Source: an uncultured Verrucomicrobiota bacterium (GTDB lineage Bacteria > Verrucomicrobiota > Kiritimatiellia > SS1-B-03-39 > UBA6053). Taken from it: a stretch of DNA of 64,000 bases. Below are positions 29,232-40,100 of this stretch, one piece after another. The stretch lies in the NCBI GenBank assembly GCA_937127435.1, contig CAKZLZ010000034.1:1-64000 (forward strand). Reading direction: 5' to 3'. The notes beneath the pieces were generated by a model. The model saw only the letters and a list, made by a program, of their open reading frames with translations. It was not told where the DNA came from and ran no database searches. Positions within the stretch are counted from its first letter, which is position 1. Each line of letters begins with the position of its first letter. The translations under genes were made by a program, and so were the position numbers.

Positions 29232-29497
29232 GGTTTGTCCGGATCCTCAACCGTTTGCCAAAGCCGTTTACGTCCAAATTTCTTACCTTCAGGTGACTTC
29301 AGAAAATCCTCAAATTCATGCGCCCGCTGCTTCCGGGAAAAAGCGGCATAAAACACCAATTTCCAAGGACCGTCCTCACAGGTTGCCTCCACCCGTCCGG
29401 CGTTATGCATCTTCACCCGTCTTTTCACATCCCGACTGGTGCCGATAAAACTTTTTTCAGGCCGGGAACGGCTTCGAATGCGATAAACGTAAAACAT
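29228..29497 (-). CDS. GIY-YIG nuclease family protein
   Basis: 89 aa; MFYVYRIRSRSRPEKSFIGTSRDVKRRVKMHNAGRVEATCEDGPWKLVFYAAFSRKQRAHEFEDFLKSPEGKKFGRKRLW. Confidence 0.85.
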   Translation of the reverse strand: MFYVYRIRSRSRPEKSFIGTSRDVKRRVKMHNAGRVEATCEDGPWKLVFYAAFSRKQRAHEFEDFLKSPEGKKFGRKRLWQTVEDPDKP

Positions 29498-29584
29498 AAA
29501 AATGATCTACCCCATTCGAATCAATATTTCAGCAATAATTCATCATGAAGTACAGGTCTATGCGCATCCCTGCCCGAAAACCCA

Positions 29585-29750
29585 ACCGGAATAAATCAAC
29601 AGGCCCTGAAGCCGGGACTCCGAATTCAAACTCCGAACTCTGCCTCTGCTTCCGGGAGTAAAGTTCCGAGTCACATCTTCAGATGGTTCACCCGAAGCGT
29701 TCACGCGGGGAGTACGTGGAACCCGGAGATATGCCCTGCAGGGTCTGCTG
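29585..29750. repeat. Dispersed intergenic repeat, inverted copy of the 61.3-61.5 kb family
   Basis: Reverse complement ...CGTGAACGCTTCGGGTGAACCATCTGAAGATG..GGAACTTTA...CAGAGGCAGAGTTCGGAGT...GGAGTCCCGGCTTCAGG aligns by eye with CGTAAACGCTTGGGATGAACCCTCTAAAGATGGAACTCTGAACTTT...CAGAGGCTGGGTTCGGAGTCCCGACTTCAGG at about 61.4-61.5 kb. Confidence 0.6.
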
Positions 29751-29847
29751 GATGAAGACTTCCTATTTAAAATATTCGAAATGTGTTAGTAATTTGGTGC
29801 AGGTTTATTAGAGAAGAAACAAGTCTTCAGCATCCCAGGATCCCCTC

Positions 29848-31386
29848 ATGAATGAATCTTTCCTCCTCGTCATCGTTGTTATCGGCATTATCATGCTCAT
29901 TTGGGATTGTGTGGAAGTCGGACGAAACGACGCCGCAAACCTGGTCAACGCCGTATTTGGCGCCCGGGTGATGGCGCGAAATACGGCCGTACTGATTGCC
30001 GGAATTGCCGTGATTTTAGGCGCAACGTTTGCCGCCCCGGTGATGGAAACCGCACGCAAAGGTATTTTTGATCCCAGTGCCTTCAGTGTACTCGACCCCG
30101 CCGTGGCTATTCAGGCGGTGATGGTCATTTATATCACGGCTTACCTTGTCGATACCGTACTGCTTCATACCTATTCCGCTTTCGGGATGCCGGTAAGTAC
30201 CACCGCCTCCCTGGTGTTCGAACTGGTGGGCGCTTCCGCCGCCGTAGCCTGGATCGCCGGTGTAGGCAGCCAGGTCGTCAGCTGGGACAAAGTGGGAACC
30301 GTCATTTCAGCCATCATCATTTCCATTATTATCAGTGGGATCGCCGGCTGGATGATGCAGCGCATGTTCCGCGGCGCGATTCGCGAACAACCCGCCAATC
30401 CCCTCCGTGTCCTCCAACATGGCCCCTGGATCGCCGGCATGATGTTCAGCGGACTCAGCTGGTTTTTGATCATGAAAGGTCTGAAAAGCGTTTCCGCCAT
30501 CAAAAAACTCAAATCCGCCACTTTCGACGAAGTCGGTCCGGTGGTGATGTTGTTGATGATGTGGGCCACCTACACCCTCATCGTCCATATTTGCCTCCGA
30601 TTGAATAAAGAAAAAGGTCCCAAACACCTTTTCCGCATCACCGCAGTGGTGGGCATGATCTGCCTCTCTTTCGCCTTCGGTCAGAACGATCTGGCCAACT
30701 GCGCTTCGCCCGGACTTTCCAGTCTGCAACTCTTCCACAACCGGGCCCAGGGCACCACCGCCGCTACTGAAGTACCCATTCCCATGATAGCCCTCTTCGG
30801 CTGTGGGGTGCTGATGGTCATCGGCATGCGCAGCAAAAACGCCCAACGGGTTACCCGTGCCGCCGTCAATACCGGCAGCCAATACGACCATGTCGCCCTC
30901 TATGCCCCCAAATGGTGCCGCAATATTGCCCGCCTTTTCATTAAAGATCATAATCCGGAAACCGAACTCGCGCCTCCCGCCCAACTGAATGAAGACGGGA
31001 AGCGTGTTCATTTCGACCCCCTCCGCGCCTCGGTAATCATGAGTGTCAGCGCCAGCGTGATTGCGCTGGCCTCCAGTTCCGGGATTCCGGTTTCCACCAC
31101 TTACGTCACCTTTGCCTGTGTGGTTTCTACCGGGATGGCCGACGGGGTGATGGCGCGTGGAGATGCCGACCGCAAAATCGGACGGGCCATTTGGACCGTG
31201 TTTTCCTGGTTCGCCGGTGCGGCTATCGCCATGATCGCGGCCGGCCTGGTTGGTGGATTAATCTTTAAACTCGAATATTTCGGACTCGCTATCGCTCTGG
31301 GCGCAAACTTCTTCATCCGCTTCCTGGTCTCCAAACGGTCAGCCGAACATGAAATCGCCTATCACAAGAACGTGCCCAAGGTGTAA
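29848..31386 (+). CDS. Inorganic phosphate transporter (Pit family)
   Basis: 512 aa; GRNDAANLVNAVFGARVMARNTAVLIAGIAVILGATFAAPVMETARKG; AFGQNDLANCASPGLSS; ASSSGIPVSTTYVTFACVVSTGMADG. Confidence 0.92.
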   Translation: MNESFLLVIVVIGIIMLIWDCVEVGRNDAANLVNAVFGARVMARNTAVLIAGIAVILGATFAAPVMETARKGIFDPSAFSVLDPAVAIQAVMVIYITAYLVDTVLLHTYSAFGMPVSTTASLVFELVGASAAVAWIAGVGSQVVSWDKVGTVISAIIISIIISGIAGWMMQRMFRGAIREQPANPLRVLQHGPWIAGMMFSGLSWFLIMKGLKSVSAIKKLKSATFDEVGPVVMLLMMWATYTLIVHICLRLNKEKGPKHLFRITAVVGMICLSFAFGQNDLANCASPGLSSLQLFHNRAQGTTAATEVPIPMIALFGCGVLMVIGMRSKNAQRVTRAAVNTGSQYDHVALYAPKWCRNIARLFIKDHNPETELAPPAQLNEDGKRVHFDPLRASVIMSVSASVIALASSSGIPVSTTYVTFACVVSTGMADGVMARGDADRKIGRAIWTVFSWFAGAAIAMIAAGLVGGLIFKLEYFGLAIALGANFFIRFLVSKRSAEHEIAYHKNVPKV

Positions 31387-31397
31387 GCCAAACGAAA

Positions 31398-31614
31398 GTT
31401 GAATGCCGAAGGCCACGACGAAGGCGTGGTTGAATGCCGAAGGCCACGACGAAGGCGTGGTTGGATGCCGAAGGCCACGACGTAGGCGTGGTTGGATGCC
31501 GAAGGCCACGACGTAGGCGTGGTTGAATGCCGAAGGCCACGACGAAGGCGTGGTTGAATGCCGAAGGCCACGACGAAGGCGTGGTTGAATGCCGAAGGCC
31601 ACGACGAAGGCGTG
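31398..31614. repeat. Exact tandem array, 7 x 31 bp (GTTGAATGCCGAAGGCCACGACGAAGGCGTG)
   Basis: Seven contiguous 31-bp units; units 3-4 carry GTTGG and CGTAGG variants; each contains CCACG-N7-CGTGG. Confidence 0.97.
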
Positions 31615-31701
31615 GTTCGAAACACGACACCCTTCCTGGCTCTCCAGCCGCAGCTGAAATTTGTGATTCCCCCTTAGATCCTACCAAAAGACTAAGCAAT
31701 G

Positions 31702-31791
31702 CGAACGTTGAACATCCAACGCTCAACATCCAACTTTGAACTTCTACTTCTATGTTCAACGTTCGATGCCGAAGGCCACGACGTAGGCGTG
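31702..31791. repeat. 14-bp inverted repeat (CGAACGTTGAACAT / ATGTTCAACGTTCG) abutting an isolated copy of the 31-bp unit
   Basis: Arms 31702-31715 and 31752-31765; unit copy 31761-31791. Confidence 0.85.
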
Positions 31792-31847
31792 GTTGGATGT
31801 TAAAAAAACTGCCCCGACACCACAAGCCTCCTCCCAACCTCCCGCCC

Positions 31848-31879
31848 AAAAATAAGGGTGTACCCAGCGGTACACCCTT
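31848..31879 (-). terminator. Rho-independent terminator of the 31904-32860 gene
   Basis: Minus strand AAGGGTGTACC-gctg-GGTACACCCTT followed by ATTTTT. Confidence 0.88.
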
Positions 31880-31903
31880 TCATCATTCAAATAGCAGTTG
31901 GCT

Positions 31904-32860
31904 CTATTCTTGCAATGTGCGCGCCAAAGTCACTTTCTGCGCATTCAACAAGTCAATTTGCTGTTTAAGCACCATTCCCTGCTGACGCAGTTTGTTCATG
32001 GTCTGCTTGTAATTATTGATGGCAGCATCAACATCCTGTTCCAGTTGCATTGCATCTTTCAAACTTCCTACGGACTCGGTGGCTGTTCCTTTACCGGTTT
32101 TTAAGTCCATCACATGCTCATCCAACAATTTGAGCATTTCTTTTTTATACGCGATTTCGTCTTCATACTGGGTAGCCAATTCCGTGCCGGCCGCCCGTTT
32201 CTGTTCCGCTTCCATATATCCGATCTGATTGTTGATGTTGAATTTCACCCGGTCCAGATTATCAAACAACTCTTTACGTGCCTGTTCAGCATTCTGTTGT
32301 TGTTTGTTGTCCCGTTTATACTCTTCGGAAACTCTGCGCTTCACTTTGATTTCATCATCGTAGGAGCTCTTTACGTAATTCTCGTATTTCGGAACATCCT
32401 GATGCTGATGCATTGAATCCGCCATGGTCATAATCGCGGTCAGCCGCTCGTTCATCATCTCTTCGGTTAAATCAATCTGTGCCTGTTGACTGGAACCTGC
32501 TTTATAATCTTCAGGCAATCGCGCCAAATCCTGCATCGCGGCGGCACGTTGATTCTGTAAGTTTTTAATGCTGGTCTGCAGATCACTCATGATCATTTTT
32601 TTCAACCGGGCAACCCGGGTTTTGGATTCGCCACTGTCTTCCAACTTGGAGACGTATTCCACCACTTTCATCATGTTAGCTTCCGCTGTTTCATGCAATT
32701 TCAGAAATTCAGTCTGCATCCCTTGTACCCGCTGCTCCTGATCGGCGATGATCGCCTCCATGTCTTCGCGGCTGTATTGAGGGGCTTCCGTCTCAGCTTT
32801 AAGCATCTGCAAGGAGACCATTGCGGCTCCAACAAAAAGAATGGTTTTAAAATTTTTCAT
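31904..32860 (-). CDS. Secreted coiled-coil hypothetical protein
   Basis: 318 aa; signal peptide MKNFKTILFVGAAMVSLQMLKAE; Glu/Gln/Lys-rich heptad-like body; own terminator. Confidence 0.75.
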   Translation of the reverse strand: MKNFKTILFVGAAMVSLQMLKAETEAPQYSREDMEAIIADQEQRVQGMQTEFLKLHETAEANMMKVVEYVSKLEDSGESKTRVARLKKMIMSDLQTSIKNLQNQRAAAMQDLARLPEDYKAGSSQQAQIDLTEEMMNERLTAIMTMADSMHQHQDVPKYENYVKSSYDDEIKVKRRVSEEYKRDNKQQQNAEQARKELFDNLDRVKFNINNQIGYMEAEQKRAAGTELATQYEDEIAYKKEMLKLLDEHVMDLKTGKGTATESVGSLKDAMQLEQDVDAAINNYKQTMNKLRQQGMVLKQQIDLLNAQKVTLARTLQE

Positions 32861-33096
32861 ATTCGGTCTCCGGGTTTAAAAAGGGAAGTATCACGAAAAA
32901 TTAGTTAAAAAGTCCAGCTAGAAAGAGAAGAAGCGCTGGTTATTTTCCGGATTTCAGCCTCCGAATCCCCCCCGTTCCCGATCAAAAATTCGCCCCGCAA
33001 CCTTCAAATCCTCAAATTCCAATCTTTCCACTTGCCTTTAGGTTCAAAATTCCCTATATAACCCAGCTCTCTCAAAAAATTTCCGAGGAATTCATC

Positions 33097-33300
33097 ATGA
33101 AAGCCAATATCCATCCCGAATATGTAGAATCAAAAGTTCATTGCGCCTGTGGTGCCGTGCACGAAACCCGTTCTACCCGCAAAGAAATGCACATTAACAC
33201 CTGTGGCACCTGCCATCCTTTCTATACCGGCAACTCCAAGTTGATCGATACCGAAGGACGCGTAGACCGTTTCAATAAGAAATACGGCCGCCGCCGCTAA
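33097..33300 (+). CDS. rpmE: 50S ribosomal protein L31
   Basis: 67 aa; MKANIHPEYVESKVHCACGAVHETRSTRKEMHINTCGTCHPFYTGNSKLIDTEGRVDRFNKKYG. Confidence 0.97.
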   Translation: MKANIHPEYVESKVHCACGAVHETRSTRKEMHINTCGTCHPFYTGNSKLIDTEGRVDRFNKKYGRRR

Positions 33301-33320
33301 AATTGTACTTTCTGAATCGG

Positions 33321-33359
33321 GCCGTCTCCGCCTACACAGGCAGCAGACGGCTCGTTTTG
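33321..33359 (+). terminator. Probable terminator after rpmE
   Basis: GCCGTCT...AGACGGC stem followed by TCGTTTTGT. Confidence 0.55.
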
Positions 33360-33417
33360 TATCCGCAATTCGTCATTATCCTTAAGTCCCCCGCAATCAC
33401 GCCTCCACCCTTCTCCC

Positions 33418-34518
33418 ATGATTGATGCCCCTTACCTTGAGAAACTGAATGCCCGGCTCCATGAGCTGGAAAATCAGATGGGCACCCCGGAGATCGCCAC
33501 GGATCAAACCCGGATGCGCGGCATCCTGACCGAGCACAAGCACACCAAAACCCTCCGCGATCTGGGTCAGGTTTACGTGGATCTGCAACAGCAAATCACC
33601 GAAACCCGTGAAATGCTTGAGGATGCGGAACTCGACGACGAAATGAAGGAAATGGCGGGCATGGAGCTGGAATCGCTCGAAACCCAACTTCCCGAGTCCG
33701 AAAAAAAACTCAAAGTCGCCCTGCTCACGCCCGACCCCCGCGATGACCGGGGAATCATTCTGGAAATCCGGGCCGGAACCGGCGGAGATGAAGCCGCCAT
33801 CTTTGCCGGCGACCTTTTCCGCATGTACCAACGCTACGCCGAAAGCCGTAAGTGGGAGTGTAAAATTCTGGATGCCAGCCTCTCCGATCTCGGGGGCTAC
33901 AAAGAAATTATCGCCGCCATCCAGGGCGACGAAATTTTCAAACAATTAAAATACGAAAGCGGCGTCCACCGCGTACAACGCGTCCCAGCCACCGAAACCC
34001 AGGGCCGGGTTCACACCTCCGCCGCCACCGTGGCCGTACTGCCGGAAGCGGTGGAAGTCGACGATGTCGCCATCCCCGCCGAAGAAATTCGTTGCGATGT
34101 GTTCCGGGCCTCCGGACCCGGCGGACAATCCGTCAACACCACCGACTCCGCCATCCGCCTCACCCATATTCCCACCGGTCTGGTGGTGCAGTGTCAGGAT
34201 GAAAAATCCCAGCACCGCAACCGCGAAAAAGCCATGAAAGTATTGCAGGCCCGCCTGCTGGATAAAAAACGCCAGGAAGAAGACGCCAAACGCGCAGGCG
34301 ACCGCAAAAGCATGATCGGAACCGGCGACCGCAGCGAACGCATCCGTACTTACAACTTTCCTCAGAACCGTCTTACCGACCATCGAATTGGCCTCACGCT
34401 CTACTCTTTGGCAGCCATCATGGAAGGCGATCTCGATCAGCTGATCGACCCTCTTTTCGATCACGACATCGATGAGCAATTACAGACCCAGTTGAATCAG
34501 GATCAGGTAGGCAACTGA
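33418..34518 (+). CDS. prfA: Peptide chain release factor 1
   Basis: 366 aa; GGQ region [45 protein letters not shown]. Confidence 0.97.
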   Translation: MIDAPYLEKLNARLHELENQMGTPEIATDQTRMRGILTEHKHTKTLRDLGQVYVDLQQQITETREMLEDAELDDEMKEMAGMELESLETQLPESEKKLKVALLTPDPRDDRGIILEIRAGTGGDEAAIFAGDLFRMYQRYAESRKWECKILDASLSDLGGYKEIIAAIQGDEIFKQLKYESGVHRVQRVPATETQGRVHTSAATVAVLPEAVEVDDVAIPAEEIRCDVFRASGPGGQSVNTTDSAIRLTHIPTGLVVQCQDEKSQHRNREKAMKVLQARLLDKKRQEEDAKRAGDRKSMIGTGDRSERIRTYNFPQNRLTDHRIGLTLYSLAAIMEGDLDQLIDPLFDHDIDEQLQTQLNQDQVGN

Positions 34519-34534
34519 TCGGAAGCGCAGAAAA

Positions 34535-35344
34535 TTGAAAACCTGGGCTCAACTCTTTTCGGAACATCCTGAAGTACCCCTGGAGCTCTTTCACTGGTGG
34601 CTCTCCGATGTTCTCGACCACTCCCTGGTCAATCTGCCTCTGCAGGAGCGACCCGACGAAAAAGCCGAACAAGCCTTTCAGCAAGCCGCCCATCGGCTGG
34701 CGCAAGGTGAACCCGTTCAATACGTCTGTGGACGCGCCCCCTTCCGCGACCTCGATCTGAAAGTCGACAAACGGGTGCTCATCCCCCGCCCCGAAACCGA
34801 ACAACTGGTGCAAATTGCGCTCGACCGTTTCATCCGCCCCGGCCACCGGGTTCTCGATGTCGGCAGCGGAAGCGGCTGCATCGCCCTGAGCATCAAAAAA
34901 ACGCTGCCGGGCTGTCAGGTGGAAGGACGCGACATTTCGCAGGACGCCATCGACCTTGCCCGGGAAAATGCAAAGGCCCTGAATCTCGATGTACCATTCA
35001 AACAAGCCCACCTGCTCTCCGATGAACCTTTCCGAAGCTGGGAAATCATCATTTCCAATCTTCCGTACATCGGAGAAAAGGAAAAAGCGGACCTGCCGTC
35101 GAATGTTTTAGAGTTCGAACCCCACCTGGCGTTGTTTTCCGGACCGGATGGCACCGACCTGATTTTAGAATTGCTCCGTCAGGCAGAAAACGTTTTAGCC
35201 CCCGGGGGCACCCTGTTGCTGGAAACCGGTGAAAGCCAAGGCACGGTTTGGAGACAGGCCGCCGCTGATCAAGGGTGGGGAATAGAAGGGATCAAAGACC
35301 TGGCGGACCGCGAACGTTTTTGGATTTTTCAAAAAGAGGCCTAA
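34535..35344 (+). CDS. prmC: Peptide chain release factor N(5)-glutamine methyltransferase
   Basis: 269 aa; RVLIPRPETEQLV, VLDVGSGSGCIALSI, IISNLPYIGEKE (NPPY variant NLPY). Confidence 0.93.
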   Translation: MKTWAQLFSEHPEVPLELFHWWLSDVLDHSLVNLPLQERPDEKAEQAFQQAAHRLAQGEPVQYVCGRAPFRDLDLKVDKRVLIPRPETEQLVQIALDRFIRPGHRVLDVGSGSGCIALSIKKTLPGCQVEGRDISQDAIDLARENAKALNLDVPFKQAHLLSDEPFRSWEIIISNLPYIGEKEKADLPSNVLEFEPHLALFSGPDGTDLILELLRQAENVLAPGGTLLLETGESQGTVWRQAAADQGWGIEGIKDLADRERFWIFQKEA

Positions 35345-35382
35345 CTCTCGAATCTCCTTGGAAATTCTGTTAGATCGCATTC

Positions 35383-37173
35383 ATGATTTATAGGGTCCTC
35401 ATCTTCAACACGCTCATAGGACTGGCCAGCATGCTGACCGGTTCAGGGGGGATTGCGGCGGAACCTGCGGCCCCGGAGTCCGGGGAAATCCACTATAAAA
35501 TCGAATGGAAGGGACTTAAAAAACATCCCCAAGAAAAAGCGCTGAAAGAAGTTTCCCGTATTGAGAGCCTCAAAGAACTCAGCATCCCCTCCATTCCTTT
35601 ACTCCGAAAGAGGTTAGACGAAGACCTTCTCCGCCTCACCTCGTTTCTTCAAGCGAAAGGATATTATCTGGCTGAAGTTCAGGGTCAATATGACAGCAGT
35701 TCCGTTCCGGGAGTCGTTCGTTTTCAATGTAATCCCGGCCCCTTGTTCACCATCGGAGAACAAACCTTCACCTATCGGGGAGATACCGTCCCCCACAAAA
35801 AATGGCAGCCTTATATAAACGGATCAGATCCGGCCACCACCCAGGTGATATTGAATTCCGAAAAATATATGCTCCGGCATTTTCAAAATACCGGACACCC
35901 CTTTCCCCAAATCCTTACCCGGAATTATGTATTGGATCCGGAACGGAAAAAGATGGATCTGAATTACGAAATCGATCCCGGACCCATCATGCGCATGGGC
36001 AAAGTAACCATCCAGGGCCTGGAATCCGTCGGCGAGAAATCTATCCTTCGGCAAATCAACTGGAAACCCGGCGACCTTTACGATCTACGGTTGCTCGAAG
36101 AGTTTGAAAAAGAACTCATTTTGACCGGTTTGTTTTCACGCGTAAAACTTACCCCGGCTCCTTCCGAAACCGAAGCCCCTCAGATTGACTTCACCCTGGC
36201 GGTTACCGAAAGGTATCATCGGACTTTCCGCTTCGGGGTCGATCACCGCAGTGATGTCGGTTTCGGAATGAAGACCTCCTGGGAACACCGGAACTACTTT
36301 GGCAAAGGGGAAAAACTGCGTTTGGATTTCACCCTGGCGGAAGAAGAAACCATTGCCGGAATCGTCATTCGCAAACCGGGATTTCAAATACGCAATCAAA
36401 GTTTGGTTTTGGGCCTCACCGCTTCGGAAGAACGCCCGGACGCCTACACCAGCCAAAGCCTGGAAAGTTATGTGGGATTGGAACGCGAATATAACCGGCG
36501 GTTCGCAAACAGTATCGGGATCGCTTACAAATACGCCACCGTGGAACAGGGGGGAGACGAAGATCTTTACGGCTTACTCTCCCTGCCGTTACAGTCTGTA
36601 TGGGATACCACTGCAAACGACCTTCATCCATCCAAAGGGCATCGTCTGATTTCGCAGGCAACCCCTTACACAGACCTGCTCAATCAGGATCTCACCTTCG
36701 GGCGCTTACAGGTCATCGGATCCAAATATCACATCATTCACAAGCGGCCTCAATTGGTATTGGCCGGCAGAGTCGCGGTGGGCAGCTTGCTGGGAGCGGA
36801 GGTCGATGACATCCCGGCCGACGAAAGATTTTACGCAGGGGGAGGAGGATCTGTGCGCGGCTTTTCTTATCAGTCCATTGGCCCCAAAGAAGATGGCGAA
36901 AGTATAGGAGGAAGTTCTTTGCTCGAAGTCTCGGCAGAGCTCCGGGCACGCTTCACCGAAACCTGGGGCCTTGCAACTTTTTTGGATGGAGGGATGGTCA
37001 CCAACGAGAAAGCCCCTTTCGGCAACCAGCCCCTGCAATGGGGCGCCGGTGCGGGCTTAAGAATTTTCACCGGCATCGGCCCCTTGCGGCTGGACCTCGC
37101 CTACCCCATCAATCCGGATGAAGATCAGGAAAGCCGTTTGCAGTTTTACATTTCATTGGGGCAGTCCTTCTGA
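35383..37173 (+). CDS. TamA-like BamA/Omp85 family outer-membrane protein
   Basis: 596 aa; POTRA-like repeats, C-terminal barrel with YAGGGGSVRGFSYQSIGP, ending LQFYISLGQSF. Confidence 0.9.
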   Translation: MIYRVLIFNTLIGLASMLTGSGGIAAEPAAPESGEIHYKIEWKGLKKHPQEKALKEVSRIESLKELSIPSIPLLRKRLDEDLLRLTSFLQAKGYYLAEVQGQYDSSSVPGVVRFQCNPGPLFTIGEQTFTYRGDTVPHKKWQPYINGSDPATTQVILNSEKYMLRHFQNTGHPFPQILTRNYVLDPERKKMDLNYEIDPGPIMRMGKVTIQGLESVGEKSILRQINWKPGDLYDLRLLEEFEKELILTGLFSRVKLTPAPSETEAPQIDFTLAVTERYHRTFRFGVDHRSDVGFGMKTSWEHRNYFGKGEKLRLDFTLAEEETIAGIVIRKPGFQIRNQSLVLGLTASEERPDAYTSQSLESYVGLEREYNRRFANSIGIAYKYATVEQGGDEDLYGLLSLPLQSVWDTTANDLHPSKGHRLISQATPYTDLLNQDLTFGRLQVIGSKYHIIHKRPQLVLAGRVAVGSLLGAEVDDIPADERFYAGGGGSVRGFSYQSIGPKEDGESIGGSSLLEVSAELRARFTETWGLATFLDGGMVTNEKAPFGNQPLQWGAGAGLRIFTGIGPLRLDLAYPINPDEDQESRLQFYISLGQSF

Positions 37174-40100
37174 TGGGTAAAGTTAAAAAAAGATCCTGGT
37201 TTACGATCATCCGCAGAATCTTTCTGGGGTTGTGTACATTGTTGCTGTGCCTCTACATCTTCCTGCATACTCCCTACGCCCAGGACCGCATCACCGACTT
37301 CATTTCCGAAAAACTCAGCACCAAAGACCAAACCGTTACCCTGAATGGACTGGGAGGTCTCTGGCCCTTTCACCTGCGTCTGCAAACAGGCAGTATCACC
37401 GATAAAAACGGCGTTTGGGTTGAAGTCCAAAACATTTCTCTGGATTGGAAATACCGGAAACAAAAAATTCACATCCAGGATTTGAATGTGGAAGAACTCA
37501 CGCTTTTCCAACGCCCCGCAGGGGAAGAGAAAACAACCGGTCCTTTAAAACCTTTCCCTGAATTGCCCTGGGAAATAGAGGTGGATAAAATTCACATAAA
37601 CCGCCTGGTTCTCAATGAAAACTTCTCGGGCAAAGAAACCGTTTTGGGCCTAACCGGAAAGCTGCATTTATCAAAAGAAGGTCTGATCAACACCCGGCTT
37701 TCAGCCACAACCTCAGATTCGACATTCACGCTAGACGCAAACTACGAACTTGCGGAAAAATCATTTTCAGGAAAATTGTCTGAAAAATCCCGGAACGAAA
37801 ACCGGCTTTCGATCACCTTCGGTTCTAAAGAGAGCGGTGGAATTTTTGTAAAAGGAAATCTGCAAAGCCAGGACCTCATTGAACGCATTCAATTTGTTGA
37901 ACCCTATCTGCAAGCTTTCAATCTCCCCCCCCGTCTCGTCACGCGATACTTGCGTAAAATTCCCCAAGCCCCCCTACCGGCGAAGATCGGGCTCGACCTT
38001 GACTACGCCCAAAATCTTTTAGCACTGGATACAGAGATACAAATTCATGAAGGCAAAGTTCAGAGCCACATGACCTATGCCAAAGATCAGAAAAAATTCG
38101 ATCTTCAGCTCCAAGCCCGTCTTCCGAAAACACAGCCCTTCGGTGAGCTCTTCGGACAGCCCATAGCCGGTCAACTCGAGGGCACTTTTTCGATCACGCT
38201 ACAAAATGGATTACAGGATTTAACTACCGATATACTTCTCACCGGATTCAGCTACCGGGAATTCAAAATCGAGCACCTGCAGGGGAATCTTCAGCAACAA
38301 AACCATGGCTTTCACATCGATGTGAATGGGAAAGACGGCGAACGAGAAATCTCTTTAACGGGACTCTTTTCAACATCCGTCGACGGTTGGACTTTTAACT
38401 CGGACACATGGACCGCCGACATGCCGCCCCTTTCCTTAGAATCCGAGAAATCCTTCGTCCTGATGAAATCAGGAACGGACTTTGATCTTCAGCCGACATC
38501 CTTCCTGCTCAATGGCATCCCCATGGCCTTAAAAGGAAACTGGAATTCAAAACAAATCGATGTCTCCCTGACCCTACCCGAAATCCCGGCGGCCAAATTG
38601 CCTAACTATGAAGAATTGGAAATCGGGGGGACGCTGATGGGAACCCTGCAGATCAAAGGGAACCTGGATCAGCCCGACCTACACATGACCCTCGCCTGTG
38701 AGGCGCTTGAATTTGTTTACGATCAATTTGAAACCAACACCCAGTTGGACGGAGAACTAAACGCCTCCTGGTCATCTGCAGGATTACAATTAGAAAGCGC
38801 GTTCAAGGACACTCGCCAAAACCAATTCAGCATCTCCCTTCACTCCCCGGAAAGCTGGAGCCTTTCCCCCTTCAAGCTCCCCGATACCCACGCCGATTTT
38901 TCCACCCGCCTACAGGGGACAGTAGACCTTTCACTTTTGAATAAGTTTAACTGGTTACCCAATCAAAGGGTTTCAGGGCAGCTCCATACCCATGTGAATT
39001 TTTCACAAACAAACAAAAAACGGGAACTGAAAGGATCCGTGAAATTGACGCAGGGGAAATATGAAAACTTCCAATTGGGCAGCGTCCTGAATCAGATCGA
39101 AATTGCCGCAGAGATCCTTGACCAAAAGGTCACCCTGACCCAGGCGGATGCGCGCACACCCGGCGATGGAAAACTCAGCGCCAGCGGCCATTGGGATTTG
39201 CAGGAAGTTCCCGGTAGCGGCGAATTATCCCTGGTGATAAACAAAGCCAGGGTTTTACATCTCGACCCGGTGCAAGCCGCCTTGTCCGGAAAAATTCTGG
39301 TTTCCAAAAATGCAAAAGAGAAAGTGAAGGTTTCCGGAAAATTGGTTTTAGAAGAGACCACTTTTCATATGGATCGATTACCAAAACCCGTCCCGAAACC
39401 GGTTCCCTTTGTCGTAAAAAACGGCACCCTGCCCCCTCTCCAAAAAAAGAAAAAGGAAACCAGCCCGCCCCGGATAATGGGAAACTGGGTGAATGGGGAT
39501 ATCGATATCGACATCCCTTCCCAGCTCATTGTGGAAGGCAAAAACATTTACTCCACCTGGGAGGGCGCTTTAAAAGTCTCTCTGCAACCCAGCGGGTTTT
39601 ACCTCAACGGCAAACTGCTTCCGCGTCGCGGAACCGTGAACTTTTTCGGCCGGGCCTTCCGGCTATCCAAAGGAACCGTACACTTTAACGATCAGCTGGG
39701 CTCCTCTCCCATTCTTGATTTGGAAGCCGATTACTCGCGGGAAGATATGGATGCGGTTCTGTTAATTACCGGCAGGGCGGACAATCCCAAATTTAATTTA
39801 CGATCCAACCCGCCTCTCCCCGAAGATGAAATCCTTTCCCGTATCCTCTTCGGCAAAGACATGGCGACCATCACCGGGCTTCAGGCTTTAGAGGTGGGCC
39901 TGGCCCTTAAAAGTATGATGGACAGCGAAGGCAACACCGACTGGGATTTAATGGGCAAAGCCAGGGACTTTCTCGGCGTGGATCAACTGGAACTTCGCGA
40001 AAGCGGAGACGCGGAAGGCAGCACCGAAATTGTAGCCGGCCGGCAAATCAACAACCGCCTCTATTTGGAATTCAACCAAAGCCTCAAAGAACCGGGCAGC

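Noticed and set aside
29228-29497. GIY-YIG protein as a homing endonuclease or mobile element
   Set aside because: Small single-domain GIY-YIG (UPF0213/YhbQ-like) proteins are common chromosomal genes; no intron or intein context here.
31398-31614. CRISPR array
   Set aside because: Units are directly abutting 31-mers with no unique spacers and no cas genes nearby; it is a simple tandem repeat.
31313-31849. 178-aa minus-strand ORF with 31-aa periodic protein repeats (and the related 87-aa ORFs)
   Set aside because: Period arises because the 31-bp DNA repeat is open in several frames; no RBS or independent support for coding, and it overlaps the Pit transporter.
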